From CAVRUZ01 sp963724495 (GTDB taxonomy: Bacteria > Actinomycetota > Actinomycetes > Propionibacteriales > DAIQRJ01), in contig CAVRUZ010000002.1 in assembly GCA_963724495.1 (NCBI GenBank), positions 558,001 through 622,000 on the forward strand: 64,000 nt of DNA, in the 5' to 3' direction. The translations under genes and the position numbers were made by a program. How positions within the stretch are numbered: position 1 is the stretch's first letter; each line of letters starts with the position of its first letter. This document shows, piece by piece, positions 54,340 to 62,737 of this stretch. The notes beneath the pieces are model-generated. The model searched no databases, was not told the origin of the DNA, and saw only the letters and a list, made by a program, of their open reading frames with translations.

Positions 54340-55734
54340 GTGCACGCGATCTACTACCAACACCCGGGAACGTGGTTCGGCGACTGCATGCCGTTCTGCG
54401 ACAGCGACGGCACCTTCTACCTCTATCACCAGCGCGACACCCGCGTGCCCGGTCCGTTCGGTGAACCCTTCGGCTGGGCACTGGCGCGCACCCGGGACTT
54501 CGTGACCTATGAGGACCTCGGTGAATCACTGGAGCGGGGCGCGGACGATGCCCAGGACCAGTTCATCTTCGCCGGCAGCGTGTTCGAGGCGGACGGCACC
54601 TACTACGCCATGTACACGGGCTTCAACCGCGACTTCCCCGCGCTGGGACGCCCGTCACAGGTGCTGATGGTCGCGACCAGCACCGACCTCGTCACCTGGA
54701 CCAAGACCGGCCGCCACCTCGTCGCTCCGCAACCCGGCTACGACCAGGACGACTGGCGCGATCCGTTCGTACTGTGGGACGACGATGCACAGCGCTACTT
54801 GATGATTCTCGGCGCCCGCACCGACGAGGACGGCAAGATCCTCACCGGCCGCACGGTGTCGTTCACCTCGACCGACCTCGAGACCTGGGACTTCCAGGGT
54901 GACTTCTGGGCGCCTGGCCTCTACTCGATGCACGAGATGCCCGACCTGTTCCGGATGGGCGACACGTGGTACCTGCTCACCACCGAGTACAGCGATCGGA
55001 GCAAGACCGTCTATCGGATGAGCGAGTCCCTTGCCGGTCCGTGGACCGCGCCGGTCGACGACGCCTTCGACGGCCGGTCCTACTACGCGGCACGATCTGC
55101 CGCTGACGGCGATCGGCGCTACCTCTTCGGCTGGGTCGCGACCAAAGAGGACGAGGACGACCGGAAGCCCTGGCAGTGGGGCGGGACCTTGGTGGTGCAC
55201 GAGGTCTACCAACGCGACGACAGGTCGCTCGGCGTTCGCCCGCCTGACACCGTGCTTGCCTCGTTCGGTCCGCCGCGCGATCTGGTGGCGGGGCCCGTGA
55301 CTCTCGGCGACAGCGACGGGCTCGCCGAGATCGTGGTCTGCGCCGACAGCGGCGACCCGTTCCGCTGGGAGACGACCCTGCGGTTCGAACCGGGCACCCG
55401 GTCGTTCGCGTTGCGGCTCTTCGAGGACCCGGTGACCGGCGACGGCTATGCGTTTACGTTCGAGATCGGCGAGCGGCGGCTTGTCTTCGACCGTCGTCCC
55501 AACTACCCGTGGAATCGCTACGACAACAAGGGTCTCGAGCGGCCGTTGACACTGCGGCCCGACGTCGACCACACCATCCTGGTGATCGCCGACGACTCGA
55601 TCGCGACCGTCTACGTGGACGGGGTCGCTCTCAACGCACGGATGTACGCCAAGGCCGGCACGTCGCTCGCCCTGCAGGTGGTGGACGGAACCGTGGTGGT
55701 CGGCTCGTCGACGCTGCGATGGCAGCCGGCCTGA
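54340..55734 (+). CDS. GH32-like (five-bladed propeller) glycoside hydrolase of unusual motif
   Basis: 464 residues from GTG 54340, which has GAAGGAGGA at 54325-54333. The propeller starts 'YYQHPGTWFGDCMPFCDSDGTFYLYHQRD', so the expected nucleophile Asp is within 'FGDCMPF', not 'NDPNG'. 'DWRDPFVLWDDD' is the canonical RDP motif and 'MHEMPDLF' takes the place of the EC-P acid/base motif. The C-terminal beta-sandwich has 'RRPNYPWNRYDNKG' and 'TVYVDGVALNARMYA'. It belongs to the GH32 superfamily, probably a fructan- or other sugar-active side branch. No signal peptide. The neighbouring binding protein may provide substrate, but this is not certain. Confidence 0.85.
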   Translation: MHAIYYQHPGTWFGDCMPFCDSDGTFYLYHQRDTRVPGPFGEPFGWALARTRDFVTYEDLGESLERGADDAQDQFIFAGSVFEADGTYYAMYTGFNRDFPALGRPSQVLMVATSTDLVTWTKTGRHLVAPQPGYDQDDWRDPFVLWDDDAQRYLMILGARTDEDGKILTGRTVSFTSTDLETWDFQGDFWAPGLYSMHEMPDLFRMGDTWYLLTTEYSDRSKTVYRMSESLAGPWTAPVDDAFDGRSYYAARSAADGDRRYLFGWVATKEDEDDRKPWQWGGTLVVHEVYQRDDRSLGVRPPDTVLASFGPPRDLVAGPVTLGDSDGLAEIVVCADSGDPFRWETTLRFEPGTRSFALRLFEDPVTGDGYAFTFEIGERRLVFDRRPNYPWNRYDNKGLERPLTLRPDVDHTILVIADDSIATVYVDGVALNARMYAKAGTSLALQVVDGTVVVGSSTLRWQPA

Positions 55735-55755
55735 CCCACGTCCCGCGCTGCCTGG

Positions 55756-55826
55756 GCAAATCTGGCCACCAGATCGCCTGAGCGGCGCGCCAGGGTCCGC
55801 ATGACCCGACTGGCGGCCACTTCTGC
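55756..55826. repeat. Intergenic hairpin element, family A copy 3 (decayed)
   Basis: Left arm GCAAATCTGGCCACCAGAT (55756-55774) and right arm ACTGGCGGCCACTTCTGC (55809-55826). The right arm with CTCA after it matches copies at 1712-1734 and 2814-2836; the left arm carries several changes. It is located between convergent genes. Confidence 0.65.
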
Positions 55827-55834
55827 TCATGTGC

Positions 55835-56923
55835 TCAGTCGGGGCTGTCCGCGAGCTCTGCCAGCGACTCCATCGCGGGCACCGGCAGTGGGTCGGGCAG
55901 GGGCGGCGGCGTGCCGTCGAACGCGGGGCAGATGGCCCGGTGGTCGCACCAGGAGCAGACCCGGCTGGGGCTGGGCAGGAACTCGCGGCGCTCGTAGGCA
56001 CGCTCGATCGCCTGCCACAGTGCGTTGAGCTTTCGTTCGGTGGCCAGCAGGTCGCGTTCCTCCGGCTGGTAGCGCATCAGCGTGCCCTCGCCACCGAGGT
56101 ACACGAGCTGCAGCATCGCCGGGATCGCGCCGCGGAGCCGCCACAGCACGAGGGCGTAGAACTTCATCTGGAACAGCGCCTTGGCCTCGAACACCTCACT
56201 GGGAGCCTGGCCGGTCTTGTAGTCGACGACCCGCACCTGACCTCCCGGCGCTACGTCGATGCGGTCGACGATCCCGCGCAGCAGGAGCCCGGACGGCAGC
56301 GGCACGCTCACCAGCAGCTCGCGTTCGGCCGGCTCCAGCCGGGACGGATCCTCGAGCGTGAAGTAGCGCTCCAGCAGGTCTTCCGCCTCGGCCAGGAACT
56401 CCTCCAGCGGTGCACGCACCGGCTCCGACTCCACCTCCGCCGAGACCGGGGCTGCCGGGGCCGGGGGTGGATCCTTGTCGCCGTCGTCGTCCGGCTCGTC
56501 CACCTCGAACAGTTGCTGCAGGGACTCGTCCTGCTCCAGGAGCCGCTGCCATGCCGCCGGCAACAGGCCCGCGGCTCGCGGGAGCGTGCGCTCGTGTGAG
56601 GGAAGGTCGAAGAGCGTCTCCAGGACGGCATGGACCAGCGTGCCCCGCGTGGAGGCCCAGCCCGGCCGCTCGGGCAGCCGGTCGACCACCCGGAACCGGT
56701 AGAGCAGCGGACAGGTCATGAAGTCCGAGGCACGCGACGGCGACAGCGAGGCGATCCGGTGGTGGTCGTCGGGAACCAGACTGGCGGCTCCTTCGGTCAC
56801 GGCCTCTGGAGAGACGGCTTCTGGTGAGACGGTCGTCTTGGGGCACCGATTCGGCACGCTCGGAGGCGGCCACGACGACGCCATCCGCGACCACGGCGAC
56901 AGCCGGATCGGCCGGATGGCCAC
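55835..56923 (-). CDS. RecB-like PD-(D/E)XK nuclease with Fe-S cysteine cluster
   Basis: About 360 residues. Start 'SPSRASDFMTCPLLYRFRVVDRLPE' contains the first cysteine, 'GTLVHAVLETLF' the first nuclease motif, Asp in 'LLLRGIVDRID', and the active Asp-x-Lys in 'VRVVDYKTGQAP'. The C-terminal 'RVCSWCDHRAICPAF' gives three more cysteines, so a 4Fe-4S cluster like AddB/Cas4 is expected. The start is uncertain; the first 50 residues are low-complexity with a repeated 'SPEAV'. The family is known in actinobacteria beside TrmI and ARC. Role probably in DNA end processing. Confidence 0.87.
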   Translation of the reverse strand: MAIRPIRLSPWSRMASSWPPPSVPNRCPKTTVSPEAVSPEAVTEGAASLVPDDHHRIASLSPSRASDFMTCPLLYRFRVVDRLPERPGWASTRGTLVHAVLETLFDLPSHERTLPRAAGLLPAAWQRLLEQDESLQQLFEVDEPDDDGDKDPPPAPAAPVSAEVESEPVRAPLEEFLAEAEDLLERYFTLEDPSRLEPAERELLVSVPLPSGLLLRGIVDRIDVAPGGQVRVVDYKTGQAPSEVFEAKALFQMKFYALVLWRLRGAIPAMLQLVYLGGEGTLMRYQPEERDLLATERKLNALWQAIERAYERREFLPSPSRVCSWCDHRAICPAFDGTPPPLPDPLPVPAMESLAELADSPD

Positions 56924-57075
56924 CTGCCGCGGTGACGATCCGGCCAGGACTGCGCGACGTCACACCACCCACCTCCCTGCCAAGACGCTAGGCCACGGCA
57001 CCGACGTCGCGCCGATTCCTGGTCGTGTCACTGACCGCTACCGTTGGGCCACACGATTGACCCGGAGGGATGCCG

Positions 57076-58215
57076 ATGAGCGAGACGTCGCCGGACACCG
57101 GTCGACGCCTGGGATCGCTCCGCGTCGGCCGTCTCGCCGGCGTACCGGTGTTCATCAGCTACAGCTGGATCATCGTCGCCGGCTTCCTCGCGGTCCTGTT
57201 CGCGGCGAACATCGACTCGCTCGTCCCCGGGCTGGGCAACCAGCGCTGGGTCGGCGCCATCACCTTCGTCCTGCTCTTCTACGGCTCGGTCTTCCTGCAC
57301 GAGGCCGCGCACACCTTGCTGGCCAAAGCGCTCGGCTTCACCGTCACCGGCATCGTCCTGCACTTCTTCGGCGGCTATTCCGAGATGACGGACCAGGACC
57401 GCTCGCCGTGGCGGTCGATGGCGGTCGCAATCGCCGGACCGGTGGCCTCGCTCGCCGTTGCCGTCGTGTGCTGGGCGCTGCCGGACTTCACCGGGACGTC
57501 ACCGCTGGTGCAGGTGATCGTGCTGCAGCTGGCGATCAGCAACCTGTTCGTGGGCCTGTTCAACCTGTTGCCGGGTCTTCCGCTCGACGGCGGCCACATC
57601 GTGGAGTCCCTCATCTGGGGGATCACCGGCAAGCGTCACGTCGGTACCCGGGTCGCCGGCTGGGCCGGCCGCGTCGTCGCGATCGCGGTCGTCGTCGTCC
57701 CGCTCATCTACGCGTGGTACCGGGGCAGTCCCTCCGACCTGTTCCTCGTGATGTGGGGCTTCCTGCTCGCCAGCACCATGTGGGGCGGGGCATCGGTGGC
57801 GCTGCAGGCTGCCGACCTGCGCAAGGCGCTGCCGGGGCTCAAGGCCGGCTCCCTCGCCCGGTCGGCGATAGGCGTGCCCGCCGACGTCCCGGTGTCAGAG
57901 GTCGTGAACCGGGCCCAGCAGCACCACGTGCACGCGGTGGTGACACTCGACCACGACGGCCGTCCGGTCGGGATCATCAACGAGGTCGCGCTCGAAGCAG
58001 TGCCGGCCGAGCGGCGACCGTGGGTGAGTGCCTCGTCGGTCTCGCGCACGATCACCGAGGCGATGATGGTGCCGGCGGACCTCACCGGTGAGGACCTGCT
58101 GAAGCACCTCTCGCAGACGGCCACGGGGGAGTACCTGGTGATGGACCGGACCAGCGGCGTCGTCGTCGGCGTGCTGTCCGCCCGCGACGTGAACTCCGTC
58201 CTCACCGGCAGGTAG
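57076..58215 (+). CDS. Site-2 protease family (M50) membrane metalloprotease with CBS domains
   Basis: 379 residues from ATG 57076; the ATG 6 bp upstream would touch the GGAGGG at 57064-57069. Zinc site 'FLHEAAHTLLAKALG' (HExxH) in the second helix and third ligand in 'LPLDGGHIVESLIWG'. About six membrane segments; C-terminal CBS pair with 'VVTLDHDGRPVGIINE' and 'EYLVMDRTSGVVVGVLSARDV'. The target may be anti-sigma factors or others, unproven. The gene follows the RecB-like gene divergently and precedes trmI on the same strand. Confidence 0.93.
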   Translation: MSETSPDTGRRLGSLRVGRLAGVPVFISYSWIIVAGFLAVLFAANIDSLVPGLGNQRWVGAITFVLLFYGSVFLHEAAHTLLAKALGFTVTGIVLHFFGGYSEMTDQDRSPWRSMAVAIAGPVASLAVAVVCWALPDFTGTSPLVQVIVLQLAISNLFVGLFNLLPGLPLDGGHIVESLIWGITGKRHVGTRVAGWAGRVVAIAVVVVPLIYAWYRGSPSDLFLVMWGFLLASTMWGGASVALQAADLRKALPGLKAGSLARSAIGVPADVPVSEVVNRAQQHHVHAVVTLDHDGRPVGIINEVALEAVPAERRPWVSASSVSRTITEAMMVPADLTGEDLLKHLSQTATGEYLVMDRTSGVVVGVLSARDVNSVLTGR

Positions 58216-58442
58216 CCGCTTCGGCTGCCCGGTTCGCGGCGCCAAACAGGCAGCGACAACGGGCAGACCCGGACAGAGTCGGCCATTCGCGGCGGCCGCG
58301 GCGCCTGTCTGCATGTTTCGCGTGCGCCAGACCGTCGCGCCGGACCCTGCTCAGCACGCGCGTCGAGCCGCCCGGGGCGCATCTGGCGGCATCTCAGCCT
58401 GCGAATCGTTGGCGGAGCCGGCCGCCGATAGCGTTGCACCTC

Positions 58443-59468
58443 GTGACCGAGCCCCCAGCCGACCAGTCCACGCCCGACGCGAATGCGAGTTCGGGTGGAA
58501 CACCGGTCGTGATGGGGGACAGCGATGTGGCCACGGTCATGTCGCGGCACCGCGGCCCGTTCCGCGCCGGCGACCTGGTGCAGCTCACCGACGCGAAGAG
58601 CCGCAAGCACACGGTCGACCTCGCCGACGGAAAGACCTTCTTCACCCACAAGGGCGCGATCTCGCACGACGACCTGATCGGCTCGCCCGAGGGCGTCATC
58701 GTCCGCACCGACAAGGACGTGCCCTACCTGGCGCTGCGGCCGCTGTTGAGCGACTTCACCGTGGCGATGCCCCGTGGTGCGGCCGTCGTCTATCCCAAGG
58801 ACGCCGCGGCGATCGTCGGATCGGCCGACATCTTCCCGGGCGCAGTGGTGGTGGAGGCCGGTGCCGGGTCGGGTGCGTTGAGCTGCTCACTGCTGCGGGC
58901 GGTGGGCGAGCATGGCCGGCTCGTCTCGTTCGAGCGCCGGGAGGAGTTCGCCGTCGTCGCCGAGCGCAACGTTCGGCGATTCCTCACGGCGCTACCGGAC
59001 ACCTGGACCCTGCAGGTCGGCGACCTCGCCGACATCGCTCTGGTGCGCGAGACCCTCACCGGCCTCGGGCACGAGTACGCCGACCGGTTCATGCTCGACA
59101 TGCTCGCGCCGTGGGAGTGCATCGGCACCGCTGCCGAACTCCTCATGCCCGGCGGCGTGCTCTGCGCCTACATCGCGACCACGACCCAGCTCTCGAGAAT
59201 GGCCGAGTCGTTGCGTGAGCACGGCGGCTTCACCGAGCCGGCGGCATCGGAACTGATGCTGCGCACGTGGCACGTCGAGGGTCTCGCGGTGCGCCCCGAC
59301 CACCGGATGATCGGCCACACCGGGTTCCTGTTGACCAGCCGGCGGCTCGCACCGGGTACCCGGCCGCTCCGCCGGCAGCGGCGGCCGGCACCGGGAGCGT
59401 ACGGAGGCGACTACAGCGGACCGCGCCCGGCAGACGCCCCGGCCCCTGAGCAGGCCCAACCGGAGTAG
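58443..59468 (+). CDS. trmI: tRNA (adenine-58-N1)-methyltransferase
   Basis: SAM-dependent enzyme methylating A58 in the T loop. 341 residues from GTG 58443; a TTG at 58434 and ATG 58512 are other options. The N-terminal beta domain reads 'RGPFRAGDLVQLTDAKSRKHT', the linker 'PRGAAVVYPKDAAAIVGSADIFPG', SAM motif I 'VVEAGAGSGALSCSLLRAVG', and Asp in 'FMLDMLAPWECIG'. The C-terminal tail is rich in Pro, Arg and Ala. Location next to the ARC ATPase is conserved in actinobacteria. Confidence 0.94.
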   Translation: MTEPPADQSTPDANASSGGTPVVMGDSDVATVMSRHRGPFRAGDLVQLTDAKSRKHTVDLADGKTFFTHKGAISHDDLIGSPEGVIVRTDKDVPYLALRPLLSDFTVAMPRGAAVVYPKDAAAIVGSADIFPGAVVVEAGAGSGALSCSLLRAVGEHGRLVSFERREEFAVVAERNVRRFLTALPDTWTLQVGDLADIALVRETLTGLGHEYADRFMLDMLAPWECIGTAAELLMPGGVLCAYIATTTQLSRMAESLREHGGFTEPAASELMLRTWHVEGLAVRPDHRMIGHTGFLLTSRRLAPGTRPLRRQRRPAPGAYGGDYSGPRPADAPAPEQAQPE

Positions 59469-59613
59469 ACCCAGCCGGAGTGGGCCCAAGCCCGAGGGCG
59501 CCCAACCGGAGCAGCACAGCCACCCGGGCAGACCTAGGGCTCGCTCGCCGCTCGGCTGCGCCTCAACGTCGTGCCCCGCCGGTATCGTCGGGACGGAACC
59601 CGAGGGGGCCGCG

Positions 59614-61467
59614 ATGACCGGACAGCAGCCAGGCGACGACGCCCGGTTCGACGACGTCACCGCCGATCCGGGTGACCACGAGCCCCGCGACGGCAGCGCC
59701 CACCAGGCGCCTGACGGCAGCGCCCACCAGGCGCCTGACGGCAGCGCCCACCAGGCGCCTGACGGCGCGGACGATCTGGTGCGGGCCCTGTCCGACGAGG
59801 TCCGGCTGCTGCGCGAGCGGCTCGAGATCGCTCCGACTCGCCTGAACCAGGCGCAGACCGAGCTTGCCGAGCTGCGACGCCGGTCGGCGAACCTCGCTGC
59901 CAGCAACGACAAGCTGTCGATGACGCTGCGACAGGCCCGCGAGCAGCTGATCGTCCTCCGCGAGGAGATGGACCGGATGGCACAGCCACCGGTCACCTAC
60001 GGCACCCTGGTCACCGCCTACGACGGCGCCGCCGACGTCCTCGTCTCCGGTCGCAAGATGCGGGTGACGATAGGTCCCGAGCTGCCGGCCGCCGTCCTGC
60101 AGCCCGGCGTGCAGGTGCTGCTCAACGAGGCGATGGTCATCGTCGACACGGCCGGGTTCGAGGCGATCGGCGATGTCGTGACCCTCGCCGACGTGCTGCC
60201 GGAGGGCGACCTCGCGCTGGTGTTCGGGCAGGCCGACACCGAACGCGTCGTGCGCCTGTCCGAGGCCGTGCGCGACCTGCCGCTCCGCGTGGGTGACTCC
60301 CTGCTGATCGACTCGCGCGCCGGCATGGTCCTGGCCCAGGTGCCCAAGGCCGAGGTCGAGGCGGTGGTGCTGGAGGAGGTCCCGGACGTCGACTACGGCG
60401 ACATCGGCGGGCTCGCCAGTCAGCTCGAGGCGGTGCGCGACGCCGTCGAACTCCCGTTCCTGCACGCAGAGGTCTTCGCCGAACACCATCTCTCGCCGCC
60501 CAAGGGCATCCTGCTGTACGGGCCGCCCGGTTGCGGGAAGACGCTCATCGCCAAGGCGGTCGCGAACTCTCTCGCCAAGAAGGTGGGGGAGCGCACCGGT
60601 CGCACCGGGCGCAGCCACTTCCTCAACATCAAGGGCCCGGAGCTGCTGAACAAGTACGTGGGCGAGACCGAACGTCACCTCCGGCTGGTGTTCTCGCGGG
60701 CCCGGGAGAAGGCCGTCGACGGCATGCCGGTGATCGTGTTCTTCGACGAGATGGACGCGCTGTTCCGGACGCGCGGGTCGGGCGTGAGCTCCGACGTCGA
60801 GACCACGGTCGTGCCGCAGCTCCTGAGCGAGATCGACGGGGTCGAGAAGCTGTCGAACGTGCTCGTGATCGGCGCGTCGAACCGCGAGGACATGATCGAC
60901 CCCGCGATCCTGCGGCCCGGTCGGCTGGACGTGAAGATCAAGATCGAGCGCCCGGATGCCGAGGCGGCCGCCCAGATCTTCGCCATCTACCTGAACGACC
61001 AGCTGCCACTGCACCCGGCCGACCTGGCCGAGCACGGCGGCGACGTCGCCGCCTGCCTCCGCGCGATGGTCTCCACGGTCGTGGGCGGGATGTATGCCGA
61101 GGTCAAGGAGAACGAGTTCCTCGAAGTGACCTACGCCGGCGGCGACAAGGAGGTCCTGTACTTCAAGGACTTCAACTCCGGCGCGATGATCGAGAACATC
61201 GTGTCCCGGGCCAAGAAGAGCGCGATCAAGGACTTCCTGGCCACCGGGGTGAAGGGCATCAGCCTCCACCACCTCGTCCAGGCGTGCCGCGACGAGTTCA
61301 CCGAGAACGAGGACCTGCCCAACACCACCAACCCCGACGACTGGGCCCGCATCGCGGGGAAGAAGGGCGAGCGCATCGTCTTCATCCGCACGCTCACCGG
61401 CGGGAAGCAGGGGTCGGAGCCGGGTCGGGCCATCGACACCGTCAGCGGGAGTGGCCAGTACCTGTAG
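59614..61467 (+). CDS. arc: Proteasome-associated AAA+ ATPase (ARC/Mpa)
   Basis: 617-residue hexameric unfoldase that feeds pupylated proteins to the 20S proteasome. The N-terminal acidic stretch contains three copies of an 8-residue repeat, then a coiled coil ('LRERLEIAPTRLNQAQTELAEL'), the OB-fold double domain ('PVTYGTLVTAYDGAADVLVSG'), and the AAA module with Walker A 'GPPGCGKT' near residue 303 and Walker B 'VIVFFDEMDAL' near 373, sensor 'IGASNRE'. The C-terminus ends 'SGSGQYL', the Gly-Gln-Tyr-Leu tail needed to dock on the 20S core. dop, pup and prcBA do not follow; a ROK gene does. ATG follows GAGGGGG. Confidence 0.96.
   Translation: MTGQQPGDDARFDDVTADPGDHEPRDGSAHQAPDGSAHQAPDGSAHQAPDGADDLVRALSDEVRLLRERLEIAPTRLNQAQTELAELRRRSANLAASNDKLSMTLRQAREQLIVLREEMDRMAQPPVTYGTLVTAYDGAADVLVSGRKMRVTIGPELPAAVLQPGVQVLLNEAMVIVDTAGFEAIGDVVTLADVLPEGDLALVFGQADTERVVRLSEAVRDLPLRVGDSLLIDSRAGMVLAQVPKAEVEAVVLEEVPDVDYGDIGGLASQLEAVRDAVELPFLHAEVFAEHHLSPPKGILLYGPPGCGKTLIAKAVANSLAKKVGERTGRTGRSHFLNIKGPELLNKYVGETERHLRLVFSRAREKAVDGMPVIVFFDEMDALFRTRGSGVSSDVETTVVPQLLSEIDGVEKLSNVLVIGASNREDMIDPAILRPGRLDVKIKIERPDAEAAAQIFAIYLNDQLPLHPADLAEHGGDVAACLRAMVSTVVGGMYAEVKENEFLEVTYAGGDKEVLYFKDFNSGAMIENIVSRAKKSAIKDFLATGVKGISLHHLVQACRDEFTENEDLPNTTNPDDWARIAGKKGERIVFIRTLTGGKQGSEPGRAIDTVSGSGQYL
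59689..59760. repeat. 24-bp in-frame tandem repeat in the arc N-terminus
   Basis: Three exact copies of GACGGCAGCGCCCACCAGGCGCCT's 24 bases (59689-59712, 59713-59736, 59737-59760), encoding DGSAHQAP three times. It lies before the coiled coil, in a region of no conserved function. Confidence 0.9.
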
Positions 61468-61471
61468 GCGG

Positions 61472-62596
61472 TCAGCCGGTGAGGGCCAGCAGCGCGCCCT
61501 CGAGGGCGGCCGTACGCGCTCCCACGAGCGGCGCGGCCTCGACGACCGTCGCCACCCGCAGCTGCGCGGGCACAACAGCGGCGGTGGAGAACTCGGCTGC
61601 GATCCCCTCGGTGAGGCCGGGCAGGGCGCTCCAGGGTCCACCGACCACTACCGCGGCGGGGTTCAGCAGGGCGGTCACGGAGGCCAGCGCGCCGCCCACC
61701 GCGGCCGGCACTCCGGTGCGGATCGTGCGGCCGGCGCCCCGGTCGGCCCAGAGCTCGGCCAGCCGGTCGAGATCGATGGATGCCGAGTCCGGCTGAGTGA
61801 GGCCCCAGGCGCGGAAGCACTCCACGAGCCGCATGGCCCGGCCTCCCGGTCCTCGAGTGATCACATGGGAGACCTCGCCGGCCAGGCCGGTGGCTCCGCG
61901 GGCGACAGCGCCGTCCATCACCAGCCCGGCGCCGAGGCCCTGACCGAGGTAGAGGAAGACGAAGTCGGTCAGGTCGCGTGCGGCTCCCAGTCGAAGCTCC
62001 GCGACCGCGGCCCAGTTCACGTCGTTGTCCAGCAGGAGCCGGGCACCACCGAGATCGTCACGCAGCAGGTCCGCGGGTGCGAGTTCGCCGGTCAGGAACG
62101 GTGAATCGGGGAGCTGCACCAGCCTGCCGCTCACCTGATCGACCGGATCGGCGACGCTCAGAGCCACCGTGCTGACCGGCCCAGGAGCTCCCGCGATGGC
62201 GCTCCGCACCACGTCGCGCAACGCCCGACCGAGCCGGCTGGCCCGGGTGTGCGCTCCCACCGACCGCATCCGGCGATCGACGACCTCACCGGCCAGGTCC
62301 ACCGTCTCGGCCACGACTCCGTCCGGCCCGGCGTGCACGGCCAACGCGCAGCCGGCAGCGCGCCGGAGGCGGTAGTAGGTGCCGGCGCGGCCGCGGCCGC
62401 CGGACTGGCGACCCGATTCCTCGACGACCGAGTCGGCGGAGAGGCGGCGGATCCCTTCCGACACGGTGGGCTTGGACAGTCCGGTGCGGGCGGCCAGCGC
62501 GGCTCTGGTCAGCTGACCGCTGACCGCGAGTTCACCGACGATCGCCCGATCGGACATGCGGCTGAGCAGATCCAACGTGGGCAGTGCGTCCGTCAC
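61472..62596 (-). CDS. ROK-family transcriptional repressor
   Basis: 374 residues. An N-terminal winged helix, 'AIVGELAVSGQLTRAALAARTGLSKPTVSEGIRRL', is joined to a sugar-kinase-like ROK domain with 'TVALSVADPVD', 'LLLDNDVNWAAVAELRLGAA', 'FVFLYLGQGLGAGLVMDGAVARGATGLAGEVSHV', and 'LLNPAAVVVGGPW'. The cysteine cluster of the ROK consensus (CGxxGCxE) is not seen, as in several XylR/NagC-type repressors. It is divergent from the DUF1479 gene; two palindromic sites in the gap are likely its operators. The effector should be a sugar or sugar derivative. Convergent with arc (4-bp gap). Confidence 0.92.
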   Translation of the reverse strand: MTDALPTLDLLSRMSDRAIVGELAVSGQLTRAALAARTGLSKPTVSEGIRRLSADSVVEESGRQSGGRGRAGTYYRLRRAAGCALAVHAGPDGVVAETVDLAGEVVDRRMRSVGAHTRASRLGRALRDVVRSAIAGAPGPVSTVALSVADPVDQVSGRLVQLPDSPFLTGELAPADLLRDDLGGARLLLDNDVNWAAVAELRLGAARDLTDFVFLYLGQGLGAGLVMDGAVARGATGLAGEVSHVITRGPGGRAMRLVECFRAWGLTQPDSASIDLDRLAELWADRGAGRTIRTGVPAAVGGALASVTALLNPAAVVVGGPWSALPGLTEGIAAEFSTAAVVPAQLRVATVVEAAPLVGARTAALEGALLALTG

Positions 62597-62620
62597 GGGG
62601 ACCTCGGTTCAGATAGTTAA

Positions 62621-62688
62621 TTAGGAGTCCTTGCAAAGTAGCAGGTTCTCGTCCTACACTCCATCTCACGAATAGGTAAGGACTCCTG
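62621..62688 (+). promoter_or_regulatory. Promoter of the DUF1479 gene flanked by two AGGA-N-TCCT operators
   Basis: -35 TTGCAA (62631-62636), 18-bp spacer, -10 TACACT (62655-62660). Palindrome AGGAGTCCT (62623-62631) overlaps the -35 box and AGGACTCCT (62679-62687) lies just after the expected start site; as a pair they are inverted, AGGAGTCCTT and AAGGACTCCT. The left site continues a GTTAATTAGGA block like known ROK operators. Repression by looping or blocking is inferred. Confidence 0.68.
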
Positions 62689-62737
62689 ATCAAATGGCGA
62701 GCCCGCGACCGACCGCTCGCCGGAACGGACACCAGCG

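Noticed and set aside
58216..58442. Possible regulatory inverted repeat in the S2P-trmI gap (GCGCCAAACAGGCAG and GCGCCTGTCTGCATG)
   Set aside because: The match is partial and unphased; not convincing as a palindrome or a copy of families A or B.
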